DNA of 64,000 bases from Zygnema cylindricum (GCA_037447655.1 JBBHKE010003455.1:791560-855559), one strand, 5' to 3'. Counted from the first letter of the stretch, positions 23,479 through 36,190 are shown. The notes: generated from the letters alone by a model not told the origin. Program-made: numbers and translations.

Positions 23479-24060
23479 CAAAGGCCAAAAGTAAAGAAAA
23501 GACAGAAAACAAATAGATGACATAAAAAGGAAAATAGGCAGGAAGTTTGTTGTCAAGATGTCTTTTTTCGTAATTGATAAAAATACATGTAAGACAAGTG
23601 GCTTTTATAGAACCGCGAAGTGAAACGTCGATTCAAGGTAGATCTAGAACTAGACGTAACTAATGTGGGTAGATCTAGTCAATTCAAAAGAATTCAATTG
23701 ACTAATTCTATTGACTAAGGCGATTCTATTGAGAATCGTTTCTACACTACAATAGGTAAAAACACACCACTAAGCGTTCCACTAAGTGTCTTTCTATACT
23801 ATAAAAGGTATGTACACTCCACTAAGAAGTTCATATCGATAAAAATAGAGTACAATAAAGTACGTGTACTTCTATAGTAGCGTTTAGGATTTTAAAGGAT
23901 GTGAATTTAGGCATAAGCTTTAAGAGAGAGATTAACACTTTCAATACTTACTTTTAAAATTCAATTGAACAAAGTCCTTAAGTATTCAGTTAGCCTTGTT
24001 TTTGATTCCCTTCTTAAATTGATTATCAAATGCTTTCCTATATTCATGAGTGTTGTAGGT
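23461..24060 (-). repeat. Probable Copia-E 5' LTR, outer end undefined
   Basis: By position this should be the 5' LTR of Copia-E. It has short repeats typical of LTR U3 regions (AATTCAATTGACTAATTC with ATTGACTAAGGCGATTC, 23680-23730; ACCACTAAGCG and TCCACTAAGTG). No second LTR remains to fix the outer border. Confidence 0.35.
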
Positions 24061-25043
24061 CAAAAAATTATGAAAAACTGAACGTTTACAGGTTTGTATC
24101 AAACCCGTGGTTGCCGCCATATCTTTTAGGTGCCACAACTTGCTTGCGTTAAAGTTTTTTTATTTTTTCCCTGTTGATCACCTTCTATAATTTCTTCAAT
24201 ATCAAGCTACCCAGAATAATCTACATCTAAATGACATAGATGGTCAAGTTAAGCAACCTAGGTTGATTGGCCATTCTAAAATTTTTCTCGCCATCTAAGT
24301 CACAACCAAAATCTAGTTCTTTTCCACTTCTTTTTTACCTTTTTCTAGTTGGGTACATTGTGCTAATTTTGTCAGTCGTTTTCGTGTCATTATGTATTGG
24401 TTGGTTTAGTGCGTGTGTTTAGTTTTGTTTCGATTCGTGCGATAAAGAAACATTTTCGTGCATGAAATATGGTACTAAAAGTTTGGTCGAGCGCACGCTG
24501 TTTTGACGCAATGTGTCCCTTTTCGTTAGTCCTGTCTATAAACATGCCTTGTTATCTGTTAATGGAAAATTTGGTGGAGGTCTACCTTGTACACTAAATG
24601 GTGTGTTAGGCTGAGTAAAAAGGGTCAATGAGGAAAAAAGAGAGAAAAACGTTTGGCCAACAATGTCTATTTGGTTGAGACACATGCGATGCAATACTTC
24701 AAATGTACCTTTTCATTCTATTGTGGGTGCAATGAGATGTTTTTATCTTTTTATCGGTTTTACTAGTTTGTGAATAAGTGTGTTACTTAGAGTTATAAAA
24801 AAAGAAGAAGGAATTCACTCATTCACCATCATGGGTTTTAAGACACTAGGAGGGCCTTTAGAATATTTGCCTTCTCTTGGAATGCCTTCTCGTGAGCTCA
24901 GTGAAAAAAATTTAGTCTCCGAAGTGCTCGTATGAGGAGTCATCTTTAAAAAAATGGTGAAGGTTGTTATATAAAGGATCATTCTATTCATACATTTTCA
25001 GCGGAAGCATTCACAAAATTCCGAACATCAAAAAAATCACAAG
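24061..25043. other. Unassigned DNA
   Basis: I recognise no gene or repeat border in this stretch. Confidence 0.45.
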
Positions 25044-25284
25044 CAATTTAATAACACAGATAACTAAGGAACTCGACCAATTGGAAAAATATATTCAATC
25101 AAAATTTTTACATCCTTTTCTTCCTTCAACTTCACTTCTATTTTTTATATATATATATATATATCAATCTATAATACACTCCTCAAATACTCTCCCAAAA
25201 TACTAGAAGACAAAATTATTCTATTTCTGTCTCTTCACGTCACGAATCCCACTCAGATTCCACTAACGCAAAATTTGACACTTA
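25044..25284. repeat. LTR-like repeat X, copy 1, left part
   Basis: It matches 36466-36706 (ATAACACAGATAACTAAGGA, ATCCTTTTCTTCCTTCAACT and so on). It contains a TA microsatellite near 25147-25164. It is cut at TTA 25282-25284 by a PIF-like MITE and resumes at 33842. Confidence 0.85.
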
Positions 25285-25519
25285 GGGTATGTCCCCATGT
25301 ACTTAGAACTTAGCGAACTTACTTTGTATTTTAGCGCGGATCCGGCGGACCCGCTTTTCAAGTGTCCCTATGTGTAAGACGTATCGTAAGTTACGTTTGT
25401 GACGATTGTATACGTCGACAATACCTTTGACGGTTGTCAATGTCTATAATCTATGTTGTCAGGCGTAATATTTTGGAACTGCTTGTGTGACGTCGCATGT
25501 CTTACTGTGACATTGTAGA

Positions 25520-26487
25520 TGTAACACGATCTCCTACCTCTCATAAAATCCCATTACTACAAACAATCCCAACCACACATTCCACACATTGGAAAATACA
25601 CATCCACATTGGACAACACTCACACAAGGATAAACTTTAAATTAGAAGAAGCTTTGTCCACATAACATTAGCTTGGTCTTTTGCCCTCGTGGCTCAACCG
25701 TTCTTATAAAAGTGTTTTCCACTACTCTTCACTCTTAATAATTCTATCTCTTATCTACTAAAACACTATTTAGTTAGTAAGAGATTTCAATGCAAAATGC
25801 CTTTTCTCCAATTTGGTATTAATCGCTCAAGACCAAGATCAGCCGGAATTTCCACAAACTTTTCCCAAAAGAAAAGATGTCTACTCTCCTCTTACACTTC
25901 ACTATTTATCCATCATCGACCTGGACTCGCCAGGCCAAAGTCAACTCTCCGTTTTAACAGGCTTTTACCTGGGCCAATCATTGATCATCAAAGACTCAGA
26001 CTTACCAATGCAAAAACGTGCAAAATCTCTTACTAACTACTTAGCACTTTACTAAGTAATCAAACGTTACGTTTCACTTCGTAACATATACGTGCAAAAG
26101 TGCGCGCCAAATGAAACGCGACTTCGCACGATAGTGCATAACAAATTTCGCACGCGAAACTTCCTACGAAATTCCCTTAAGTAAAAGTGACCTTTCGTAC
26201 TAAAATTTGTACGAAACGAACCACCGGGCTAACTAAACGTTCCGTCAAAACTTTATGAAACGTACACGCGTAATTTCGGTACTAATTTGACCCTTAACCC
26301 GTTTCAATGATACCCACTTGTTATTAAGACCCCACGCTGTCACCTAAATACACCCATCACTATAACTTTTAAAATAAATCTCCAAATAGCGTGATTCTTT
26401 CGCGGACGTCTACCAAATTTAGTTCTCTATAATCATAATACCTAAATACCCCTTTATAAACAAGTTCGATCCGCTATTGCTGTTACA
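25520..26487 (-). repeat. Gypsy 3' LTR (968 bp)
   Basis: It is a near-identical direct repeat of 32321-33289. The minus-strand start is TGTAACAGCAATAGCGG. Confidence 0.95.
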
Positions 26488-26500
26488 TCATCCCCTCCTT
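26488..26500 (-). other. Gypsy polypurine tract
   Basis: Minus-strand AAGGAGGGGATGA lies directly before the 3' LTR. Confidence 0.75.
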
Positions 26501-26535
26501 ATTTTTAACTGACCTCAGTTAAACACCTTTAATTC

Positions 26536-27953
26536 TCAAGACGGGACTTCTATATCATTATCCCTCCAATACCTCTGTAAAAACTCAGAATTTTTATCCT
26601 CTAAAGTCAACTCATCCTCAGGCCTTCCTAGATAATGCACTTGCCAGAATATAGTATCGCCGACCTTGAACCATTGACCAACCCAATCTAATACCCATCT
26701 GTGGACTTCAGGTTCTATAATTATTGAGGGATCCAATTCCAATTCTCTTTCAATTGGTCGAAGATTTGCTGGTTTAAATTGGCTGGTGTGTATCACTGGA
26801 TGAATTTTTGTTGAAGGCAGGGAGTCCAATTTGGCAGCAACTGCAATATCATTCTCGATTACAGTAAATGGTCTAATGTACTTAGGAGCAAATTTCCCTG
26901 TAGGATCCGATTGTCCCTCAATCTTGCACCTGTAATGAGTTGTAGAAAGCCAAACCTTCTCACCTGTGGGTAACACCCAATCACCATGTTTGCGGTTAGC
27001 GTTTAATTCTTGCCTCTTTTGTGCCTCCACTAATGCATCCCGGACAATTTTCCAAACTGTTTGAACGTATTCCCAAAACTCTGTTCCAGAACCTCCATTC
27101 TCTTAAGTGACCCCTGTTATTAAGTCCAATGCTTCTCTAGGTTGGTATCCGTATGCAACTTTAAATGGTGAGAATCTTGTACTAGCATATTTACATGAAT
27201 TGTATGCAAATTCCGATAATGGCAATTTAGATTCCCATGTGTTCTGAACTCCATTGCAAACAGTCTTAAGCATTTCCTCCAGTGTACGGTTCATCTTTTA
27301 TGTCTGTCCATCTGTCTGAGGATGATAAGCGGTACTCATTTTCAATTCAGAGCCTAGATTTTGGTGTAATTCTTTCCAAAAAGTAAACGTAAATTTAGAA
27401 TCTCTATCACTACTATAGATAGAGGGACTCCATGATGTTTGATCATGTTGTCAAAATATAACTTTGCAATATCTACAACTGAATGAGTGGTTTTGCAAGG
27501 TATAAAGATTGCCATTTTACTGAACCTATCGACTACGACCATGATACTGTCATTCCTTTTAGATGTAGCAGGCAACCTGACAATAAAATCCATACTGACA
27601 GATTCCCACGGTCTTTCGGGGATATCCAAAGGTTTTAAGAGACCTTTAGGTTTTTGGGTACTGGGTTTACTCTGTTGGCAAGGGACACAACTTTCCACGT
27701 GTTTTGACACCTCTTTTGCCATCCCAGGCCAAAACAATCTACTTTGCAATCGACTAAGAGTTTTATCTCGACCTAGATGTCCTAAATGCTCATGAGCTTC
27801 CCGTAAAATTTGTTTTCTTAAGTCTCCCACTTCATGAATGCATAATCTATCCCCAATTTGCAAATACAGTAAACCATCCTCTAGTCTAAAGTTTTTAACA
27901 TGCCTCTCATACAATGGGTCATAATTCCCTCCCAAACTATTCTTGTAAATCAC
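26536..27953 (-). pseudogene. pol: Gypsy integrase with chromodomain-like tail
   Basis: The H2C2 zinc-binding domain is at 27953-27354: HEHLGHLGRDKTLSRLQSRL with CVPCQQSKP. The core has ESVSMDFIVRLP and MVVVDRFSKMAIF. The frame changes near 27360 and again near 27300, then MNRTLEEMLKTV to FSPFKVAYGYQP (27294-27103). The last open part, 27030-26536, holds KLDSLPSTKIHPVIHTSQFK and a C-terminal IFWQVHYLGRPEDELTLED segment that resembles a chromodomain with altered aromatic residues. In chromoviruses this domain steers insertion to marked chromatin. Frameshifts make this copy non-functional. Confidence 0.88.
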
Positions 27954-27995
27954 AACAAAATAAGGATCTTTATCATAAACATTTCTAACTGTATC

Positions 27996-28396
27996 TTAAA
28001 ACAATTCATCTTGAACCATAACACTTATTTGAAAACATCTACTTAAAGGATCTGCGACTACATTTGTCTTCCCAGGAATATGTTTGACATTAAATTTGAA
28101 ATATGCCAATTTTTGCATCCACCTAACCTGTCTGCCAGTCATAATCTGCGCATCACTTAATCTTTGTAAATAAGAGAGTGCTTTATTATCACAGTGAACT
28201 GTAAATTCTTTATTATGCAAATAACAACGCCATTTCACCAATGTATGTACAATTGCAAGTAATTCCTTTTCCTGTGCTGTATAGTTTTTTTCACCATCAT
28301 TGAATTTTCTGGACTCAAAAGCAATAGGATGAAAGTGTTTGCCGACTTTTTGACTTATGACTGCACCTAGACCTTTATCAGATGCATCTGTAGTGA
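27996..28396 (-). pseudogene. pol: Gypsy RNase H region
   Basis: From 28241 the frame reads VHCDNKALSYLQ and FNVKHIPGKTNVVADPLSR, the C-terminal part of gypsy RNase H. The N-terminal part at 28260-28396 (AFESRKFND-like, in another frame) links to the RT. A stop just below 28000 separates it from integrase. Confidence 0.85.
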
Positions 28397-29680
28397 TCAG
28401 AACTTCAAATTCCTCGGCAGGGTCAGATACACCATTGTAGGGGCAGAGGTCAACTTCCCTTTTAATTCCTCGAATGCTCCCTCCTGATCAGCTCCCCACA
28501 CAAACGTCTCCTTCTCCTGAAGAAAATGCGTCAAAGGTGCGGCGATCATACTAAAATTATTGATAAATTTCCTGTAATATGTGACCAATCCCAAAAACGA
28601 TCTAACTTCTGTGACATTAGTAGGTTGTTTCCAATTTTGGATTGCTAAAATTTTGGATGGACCTGTTTTAACATCTTCCCCACTAACTATGTGTCCCAAA
28701 AATAATTGTTCACTTTTAACAAAACTAGATTTTGACAATTTTCCATATAATTTTCTTTCTATTAACGTTTCCAACACTTTTTTTAAATGAATTATATGTT
28801 GTTCTTTAGATTCACTATAAACTAAAATATCATCTATAAACACTTGGACAAACTCATCTATGTAATCTAAAAAGGTTTGGTTCATTAATCTTTGGTAAGT
28901 AAGCGGTGCATTCGTTAAGCCGAATGGCATCACTATCCATTCGAAATGACCCACCCTAGTCTTGAAAGCAGTTTTATCAACATCTTCAATTCTAATCGAC
29001 ACCTGATTAAAGCCACTACGCAGGTCAATCAACGAAAATACTTTAGCACACTTTAAACGATCTACCAAATCAGAAATTAAAGGTAACGGATACTTATCCT
29101 TCACCATAATCTTATTCAAACTAGAATAATTGACACACATTCTCAACGTTCCGTCTTTCTTTTTGACGAAGAGAACGGGTGCCCCGTACGGTGATTTGTT
29201 GGGCTGAATATGTCCTTTCTCTAGGAGTTCTTTGATCTGTTTCTTTAACTCCTCTTGCTCAAAGAAACTATGTTTATAAATTCCTGTGACAGGAGGATTA
29301 CATCCAGGTTCAAGGTTAATAACATGTTCTACATCTCGAGAAGGTGGCCTTCCCGAGGGTAAATCACTTGGGAAAACATATTGAAATTCAAAAATCAAAT
29401 CCTTAACAACAACATCAGATGCATTAATGTCAGTTACAAAATCAGATTTTAGTTTTTCGAAAGTTTTAGTGGTGTCAGATTTAGGGATGACATCAATGTT
29501 AGTGTTTTCTCCCCCCCCTTCACCAGTAACTGCCTCAGTTACTAATAACAAGAAAGCATGATTCGTTTTATCTTTCAAGTGTTTTTTAAATTGTTTAGCA
29601 GATATCAAACCTTCTACTCCCAATCTGGTTATGTTATTTATATGATTCCTATGCAATTTCTTAGGAGATAATGCTTGCAA
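28397..29680 (-). pseudogene. pol: Gypsy reverse transcriptase open segment (427 codons)
   Basis: It has all RT landmarks in order: SPYGAPVLFVKKKDGTLRMC, DKYPLPLISDLVDRL, FSLIDLRSGFNQ, TAFKTRVGHFEW, MPFGLTNAPLTYQRLMN and the active site VFIDDILVYSES (about residue 283), then FLGHIVSGEDV and EVRSFLGLVTYYRKFI. It would copy RNA into cDNA in the particle. The catalytic aspartates are present. The neighbouring protease and RNase H are in other frames, so the polyprotein is broken. Confidence 0.92.
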
Positions 29681-29724
29681 AACCTTCCAACCGTTTTCAG
29701 ACTCACTTTGAAGGTGTTAATTTC

Positions 29725-30218
29725 CTAATTAATTTGAGGATTGTGTTCAGTTAACCAAGGCTTTCCCAAAATTAGTTCTTCACTTCCCAAATTCATTATT
29801 TCACACACAACTTTCATTTTATGACCTTGGATATCAACTTCTATCATGTCAGTTTGTAAGTCTAATGTGGACTTATTACCATTTGCCACTTGAACATGTA
29901 AAGGTTTTTCCCTTATCACAGTAGGAATTTTATTTTCCTCTACAAACTTATATAAATAAAATTATGTGTGGCACGTGAATCAACCATTACTCTCAACGGT
30001 TTTCCTTCCACTAATGACTCGAATCTAATCAAACTGTGTCTGGTGTCATCATTACTTAACTGTCCTAACATAGGTCTGTTGTTAAGAATTTCATCAGAAA
30101 GATTCTTTAAACTATGCAGTGTAGTGAGAATCATAATAAATTCAGCTATCCTAACTTTTCCATTCATTAATTTGCCCTCCAAAGTTAACTCTTTAACTTC
30201 TAGATCCGGTTGACTCAA
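29725..30218 (-). pseudogene. pol: Gypsy protease region
   Basis: Two open segments (30218-29940 and 29919-29725) carry the retropepsin: LRVMVDSRATHNFI has D-S-R in place of D-S-G, and ELILGKPWLTEHNP is the conserved C-terminal part. The changed glycine and the frameshift between segments make it inactive. Confidence 0.85.
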
Positions 30219-30350
30219 CTGAGGACTTTCAGTTAGTCTTTTCCGTTTCCCACCTCCTGGGCTTCCTGCTCAGCTAGGTATAATGCAATATCCTCTTGGA
30301 GACCTTTATATACATCGACTAATTTGAGAGAACCTTTATCTCTACAGTCT

Positions 30351-31553
30351 TTAGCGTAATGATGGACCTCCACATTTGAAACAAGTGACTTTCTTTTTGG
30401 GTTTTATGCAATCTCTACTAAAATGTCCCTCCTCTCCACAGTTATAACAATTAATCTTTTTCAGTTGTGCACACTCAAATGCTCTATGACCCTTTTTCTG
30501 ACAAATAGTGCATGTGGGGATGGTAAAGTTAGACTTCTGGGCATTAATGCTTGGTTTAGGACTTTTAATGTACCCTCCTCTATTGTTAAATTTATTTCCT
30601 GCATTAACACTATGTCCACCCCTTTGATTTCCCCTGAAGATATTTTGCCTATTCACCAGACCAGCAATCAGACCCTCTTCAACCAATTCCTCCTCATCCC
30701 ACTCTAATACTTCATTCAAATTACCCTTGAGTGATCGAGTTTCCCGATTATACACCAACTGATCCTCTAATTCCAATGATTTATCTTGTAATTCCTTCAA
30801 ATTATTAAATTTTTGATGTTTTAGTTCTGATTTCAATATAGGATTCAAATAGTTCAAGAAATGTAATTTAGCCATTTCATCAGTCAAACCTATGACATGA
30901 ATGCTAGATGAGTCAAATTCCACAATATAATCTTTCACAGATCTAGTCTGCTTACAATTCAACCACTTTTCTTCCATTCTGGATTTAAGAGTGACAAACA
31001 AGAAACGCGATTTGATCGCGGTTTTAAAAGTTTCCCAATCAGCATTATCAGGAATCAATTTAGACCTTCTCTGAGTATTATACCAAATCTGAGCATCGCC
31101 TTTCAGACACTTAACAACAAAGGAAGTGTAATCACCACGATCAAAATTTCTAGACTCCAAATAATATTCCATATGAAAAATCCAAGCATCCAACTCATCG
31201 ATCCTTTTACCATCAAACGATGGTGCCTCACTAATAGACAATTTCAGATCCCTTATCTTCTTAGGTATATCATGATCATCCTCCCTAAAACTGGCATTCC
31301 TTTTACTACTCTCACCCTTTTGGTCATTCATATCATTCTTGGTCTGAATTAAGTTAATAAGTTCATCTAATTTCTCATTTGAAACATTTCCATTTTCTTT
31401 GACAACTTTCAATTCACTTTTCAATTTGGAAATGGTTTCATCCACAGCGGCAGCATGATTATTAAATCTTTTGACCAATTTCACAGTCCTCTTCTTCAAC
31501 ACATTCAACGCATTCTCCATTTCACGTTTCCATGCAGAATTTGCCATTATCAC
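30351..31553 (-). CDS. gag: Gypsy gag (400 codons)
   Basis: This is the particle protein, with an open frame from ATG 31553. The N-terminus is predicted coiled coil (ETISKLKSELKVVKENGN). The retrotransposon gag domain follows (LDAWIFHMEYYLESRNFD, LKGDAQIWYNTQRRSKLI). Near the C-terminus are two perfect CX2CX4HX4C knuckles (CTICQKKGHRAFEC and CYNCGEEGHFSRDC). A third knuckle starts CFKCGG but its second half is in another frame, so a small indel near 30360 ends gag early and cuts it off from pol. Confidence 0.9.
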   Translation of the reverse strand: MIMANSAWKREMENALNVLKKRTVKLVKRFNNHAAAVDETISKLKSELKVVKENGNVSNEKLDELINLIQTKNDMNDQKGESSKRNASFREDDHDIPKKIRDLKLSISEAPSFDGKRIDELDAWIFHMEYYLESRNFDRGDYTSFVVKCLKGDAQIWYNTQRRSKLIPDNADWETFKTAIKSRFLFVTLKSRMEEKWLNCKQTRSVKDYIVEFDSSSIHVIGLTDEMAKLHFLNYLNPILKSELKHQKFNNLKELQDKSLELEDQLVYNRETRSLKGNLNEVLEWDEEELVEEGLIAGLVNRQNIFRGNQRGGHSVNAGNKFNNRGGYIKSPKPSINAQKSNFTIPTCTICQKKGHRAFECAQLKKINCYNCGEEGHFSRDCIKPKKKVTCFKCGGPSLR

Positions 31554-32300
31554 ACAATGAAATCAAGCAAAAGAAAGATAGAGTATAATTTCCCAATGAA
31601 ATTTGATGGAGATTTGAAGTCCTCAGATTGCTCCAATCCAAGACTTCTTCTCCTTAACAAATCCTTTGAAAAGATCAAAATCTGAGAAATTAAAAAGACA
31701 TTGACAGTAAGTTAGTACAAATTCAAATATTCAATTCCCAACATTGAAACAGAAGGTAAGAATTTCCCCACAAATTTTGCAATAGCAAAATTGAAAGCTT
31801 TTAAAGGTAAGATTTAACCATAAATTTTGCAACAACAAAATTGAAATCAATCAAAGGTAACAATTTAGGGTTTGAAAAGTTTTGAGTCATTTCTGGACTC
31901 CTTTGCTCTTGAAGAAGTAAAGTACTCCACTTTCCTTCTCCTCCATTAGCAAATTTCCCACTTCCCACTACATCAAGATCTTTACTCTCTAATCCTCACA
32001 TCCTCACCCTTCATGGCTTCAAGCCCTCCCTCTACACATGAATCATTGCTAAGAGAAGGCAAGTTTGTTTGGCCTCTAGGTAATTGGAGTGAGCTTCAAC
32101 GGTGGCTACACTGCCCACCCCGCCTTTGTCCTAAGGACCTAAGCACGCCCCACATCTAACCAATCGCCGCTGGCAGTCTGGTCACTTAGTTTCCCTCCAA
32201 TCCCCTACCACTCACATTGTGGTTCCACCAACCCGGGTCAGAGCACCCTCACCGGTCACGGCAGTCGATTTTCGGGTGAGCAAGCTTCTCTTTGGCTTTT
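31554..32300 (-). other. Gypsy 5' leader
   Basis: This untranslated leader lies between the primer site and the gag ATG. It contains no long frame. The stretch near 32100-32280 is GC-richer than the rest of the element. Confidence 0.7.
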
Positions 32301-32318
32301 AACCAAGCTTTGATACCA
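32301..32318 (-). other. Gypsy primer binding site (iMet 3' end)
   Basis: Minus-strand TGGTATCAAAGCTTGGTT lies 2 nt inside the 5' LTR. The first 12 bases match the complement of the initiator tRNA-Met 3' end (TGGTATCAGAGC) with one change. This is the ordinary plant retrotransposon type, unlike the copia elements of this window. Confidence 0.9.
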
Positions 32319-32320
32319 TA

Positions 32321-33289
32321 TGTAACAGGATCTCCTACCTCTCAAAAAATCCCATTACTACAAACAATCCCAACCACACATTCCACACATTGGAAAATAC
32401 ACATCCACATTGGACAACACTCACACAAGGATAAACTTTAAATTAGAAGAAGCTTCTGTCCACATAACATTAGCTTGGTCTCTTGCCCTCGTGGCTCAAC
32501 CCTTCTTATTAAAGTGTTTTCCACTACTCTCCACTCTTAATAATTTTATCTCTTAACTACTAAAATGCTATTTAGTAAGTAAGAGATTTCAATGCAAAAT
32601 GCCTTTTCTCCAATTTGGTATTAATCGCTCAGGACCAAGATCAGCCAGAATTTCCACAAACTTTTCCTAAAGGAAAAGATGTCTACTCTCCTCTTACACT
32701 TCACTATTTATCCATCATCGCCTTGGACTCGCCAGGCCAGAGTCAACGCTCTGTTTTAACAGGCTTTTACCTTGGCCAATCATTGATTAGCAAAGACTCA
32801 CACTGACCAATGCAAAAACGTGCGAAATCTCTTACTAACTACTTAGCAATTTACTAACCAATCAAACGTTACGTTTCACTACGTAACATTTACGTGCAAA
32901 AGTGTGCGCCAAACGAAACGCGACTTCGCACGATAGTGCATAACAAATTTCGCACGCGAAACTTCACACGAAATTCCCTTAAGTAAAAGTGACGTTTCGT
33001 ACTAAAATTTGTACGAAACGAACCACCGTGCATACTAAACGTTTCGTTAGAACTTTATGAAACGTACACGCGTAATTTCGGTACTAATTTATCCCTTAAC
33101 CCGTTTCAATGATACCCACTTGTTATTAAGACCCCACGTTGTCACCTAAATACACCCATCGCTATAACTTTTAAAATATAACTCCAAATAGCGTGATTCT
33201 TTCGCGGACGTCTACCAAATTTAGTACTCTATAATCATAATACCTAAATACCCCTTTATAAACAAGTTCGATCCGCTATTGCTGTTACA
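32321..33289 (-). repeat. Gypsy 5' LTR (969 bp)
   Basis: It pairs with 25520-26487 and ends with TGTTACA next to GTAGA (33290-33294). Confidence 0.95.
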
Positions 33290-33841
33290 GTAGACGTACC
33301 GCCTTCCACCCTGTATTGTTTCATGGTTGAAGAAGTTGCGTTTTGCCTTTGCGTCTCTTGTCCGGTCGACGTGAAATGGCATCAAAATTTCGAGACCCCT
33401 GCAAAAAAAAAAATCCATACGAGACGAAAACGGACAAAACCAAACAAATTGTGTAATTTTCTTTGTCGTATTAAATGCAAACAGACAAAACATATCGACT
33501 TCCGTACTTTCCTTTGTCTTTGAAAATCGTGTGAAATACTTCGAAAATTACGGCACGTGCGAATATGTGTTCCTATTTGTTTATGTAAAATACCTAGTTT
33601 TAAAACACATCGCGGATGTGTTTTAAAGATAAGGTTGAAGATGACGTTTTTTGTCGTCGAAGTGGGTCGAAAAACACAAGATGACAATTTTTCGTACATC
33701 CTAAGTTCGAGGGTGACACAATTTGTATTCTACAAATTTGCGATTCCTTCGTACGGTTGGAACTTAGGCAGTACGATGCTAAGTTTTACAGGAAAACAAC
33801 TGAAAAAAATCCTTACTTATGCTCATAGGGACACACCCTTA

Positions 33842-34300
33842 GACGATGAATCAGATGTAAGAGCCTAACAAAGCATTAGTGCGCCGAACTTCTACGTGAC
33901 CTAGACATAAAACAGTACCACGATTCTACGCGCACTAAATAAATTACCAATCGTACAAGACCACCAAGCACAATCTCCAAAAGTATCACGTACTCAAAAT
34001 GCGCACCGGTCAAACAACAAATGTACAGTTCATCACGCGGAATAGCGTACGTTATATCTACGAAACATCAATGCTCTCCGTACACGATCAAAAGCTACGT
34101 AAGCGAACGTCCACCAAAACTCCATGACAAAGTGAAACAATATCGGCCGTACAAATGTACGCCGCAACCCAAAGAACAAATATCCACATCGAACCGAATT
34201 AGAATCGTGCGTCGCAAAGCGAAACATCGTCAAATTTCGCGGACGTCCGATTCACTCAAATATAACGTCACAATCCTCAAATGAACCAACAAGTACCGTA
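33842..34300. repeat. LTR-like repeat X, copy 1, right part
   Basis: It continues from 25284 after the MITE and matches 38746-39128 (ACTAAATAAATTACCAATC, CACCAAGCACAATCTCCAA, GAACCAACAAGTACCGTA). The match stops at 34300, where copy 1 is truncated relative to copy 2. Confidence 0.85.
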
Positions 34301-36190
34301 TTACAAGTACCAAAGTACATGACCCATGCGATTGACGCTTTGCACGGAACGATTACTCCTCAATGACAGATACGCCTGAATTAGACTTTGTAAATACAAA
34401 TCTCCATGGCGTCTGTATCAATCCACAGCGATTCATGTAATCGCAAATCTAATTTAGGAGGCTTTTATGATCTCCTCTCGGACTTTCAACCGTCACACGA
34501 AATCAAATTTAATTTCAACTCCTATTTCATTTGCAACCGTACAAACAGTTGCGTCAATGATACTCCACAACGATTCTACTAATCCACATAGCGATTTAGG
34601 TAACCGCCGCACCATAATAGGCTTGAGTGTAACACTGGAACAGTTCTGCCTTACTTCCAACTCCACATTTCAAAGTGATACCAAAAGTGTACTGCAGCAA
34701 GAGTTCCAACTCCACATTTCAAAGTGTCACCAAAAGTGTAGTGCAGCAAGAGTACAGTAACACAACAGCCACACCAAAATTCGGCGCCTGATAAATTCAT
34801 AAAACGACCGAAACAACCGGTAAGTTGTCTCGTTCCACTACGGAACGTCACTTTTTCCTCCTCATTGTCAAATAAAATGACCAAAACAACCAGTAAAGAT
34901 ACCGGTCTTTGTTCCAACACGGAACTCCTCTTCCTTTAAAACTTCATGTAAACAAAATAATGCACGTCACCTCAATTTGTAATTTCAAAAGGAAATGTGC
35001 AGTCATCCACGACAAAAATCAAATAAAATCTGTGCACATCCGAATAGCGAACACATCCGAACAGCGAACAGAAATTGTGTAGAATCTTAAGCAAAAGACA
35101 TTTACTCTTATTAATTCACAAAACCTTAATAATTACACAGCGGAAGCTCATAATAAACAAGAGGAATATTCAGCGAAAAAGATTTATAAGTGTTATTGGC
35201 CGAAGCCTCTTTACAACATCTCTCTTCGCTCTTCTCTCTCTTCTTTAAATAATCTCTACTCGAAGATTAATCATCTAAGATAGATTGATTAATTCATTCA
35301 ATACTCAGCACATGTACAGTGCTGCCTATATACTCGCTACTCTACACTAAGAGACAACAAGATAAGACAAACATAACTTAATGTAGCGACGAAGTCTCTC
35401 CCTTGCTGACTGTGCACACTGCAATGAAAGTTCCATGAAAAAAGGTAGCACACGCTTTCTTCCTTCCAACGACTAACTCAACGTTGACTTAAACACGTGT
35501 CGCTCCACGAACACACCTGCACGCAAATTGAAACACCTGCGCACGAAAATAAAAAGTGACGCGAAACGAAATAGTACATTTCGTTCGCGGATATCAAAAG
35601 TACCGTCGCGAAACGACGTAGTACTTTTTGTATGATGACGCAACACTTCGCGTCAAGCAAACAAATGTATGTATGACGCTTCACGAAATGTCGCGAAAAC
35701 GACAATAACCCAACAAATTGAAACTCCCAAGTTTGAATGACGCTTCTTCCAACTGTTTGGCGATTTAGGTAATCGCCACACAGTTCACCTCTATTAACTT
35801 CGATTGACTTCTTCAATAAATAAACATACAAAAGTACGAAATAGAAATCCCTCCAATAATAGATCTTCAAAACGTCGAGCTTCATTTTTAACTCACGACG
35901 ACACACTCACTTTCTTCTTCTTACACCTCAATCAATATACCACATCGACAACTTCATTTCTTCTCCCAAAAAAAAAACTTTTTCTTCTTCTATTCACTCT
36001 TTGTTCCACTCTTCTTCTCTCTCATCAAATCACTCTTCTTAATACACTTCTTATCACACCTTTGTTCACTCCTCTCTTCAGTTTTTAATTTACTCCTCTT
36101 CTTCACCTTCTTCGACTTTTTGGACTACTTCGAATTCTTTGACATCTTCTTCATCATCTTTTCTTCTTCTACTTCAAAATAAGCATCACT
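34301..36190. other. Unassigned DNA with a 49-bp tandem duplication
   Basis: A 49-bp unit starting TTCCAACTCCACATTTC occurs twice in tandem at 34655-34703 and 34704-34752. ACAGCGGAAGC near 35140 and a CT-rich stretch near 35930-36180 resemble the leader parts of the LTR-like repeats at 24990 and 42660. I recognise no gene. Confidence 0.5.

Larger units (their letters stand above)
25520..33289 (-). mobile_element. Ty3/gypsy chromovirus-like retrotransposon (7770 bp)
   Basis: Two LTRs of 968 and 969 bp, TGTAACA...TGTTACA, are flanked by perfect GTAGA duplications (25515-25519 and 33290-33294). The domain order gag, protease, RT, RNase H, integrase, chromodomain-like tail is that of gypsy. Each domain is largely open, but stops and frameshifts separate them. 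The LTRs are very similar, so the insertion is fairly young, and it lies inside a MITE inside another repeat. Confidence 0.96.
25285..33838. mobile_element. PIF/Harbinger-like MITE, copy PIF3, split by gypsy
   Basis: The left end is GGGTATGTCCCCATGTAC, the right end TAGGGACACACCC, with direct TTA on both sides (25282-25284 and 33839-33841). The empty site is visible in copy 2 of repeat X at 36697 (GACACTTAGACGCTGAATC), which proves the borders. Subtracting the gypsy element leaves about 780 bp. The arms carry the GTTGTAGACGT-like motifs of this family. No transposase is visible. Confidence 0.88.

Noticed and set aside
26536-26640. A confident functional chromodomain
   Set aside because: The region aligns in position, but key aromatic residues are altered, so I call it chromodomain-like only.
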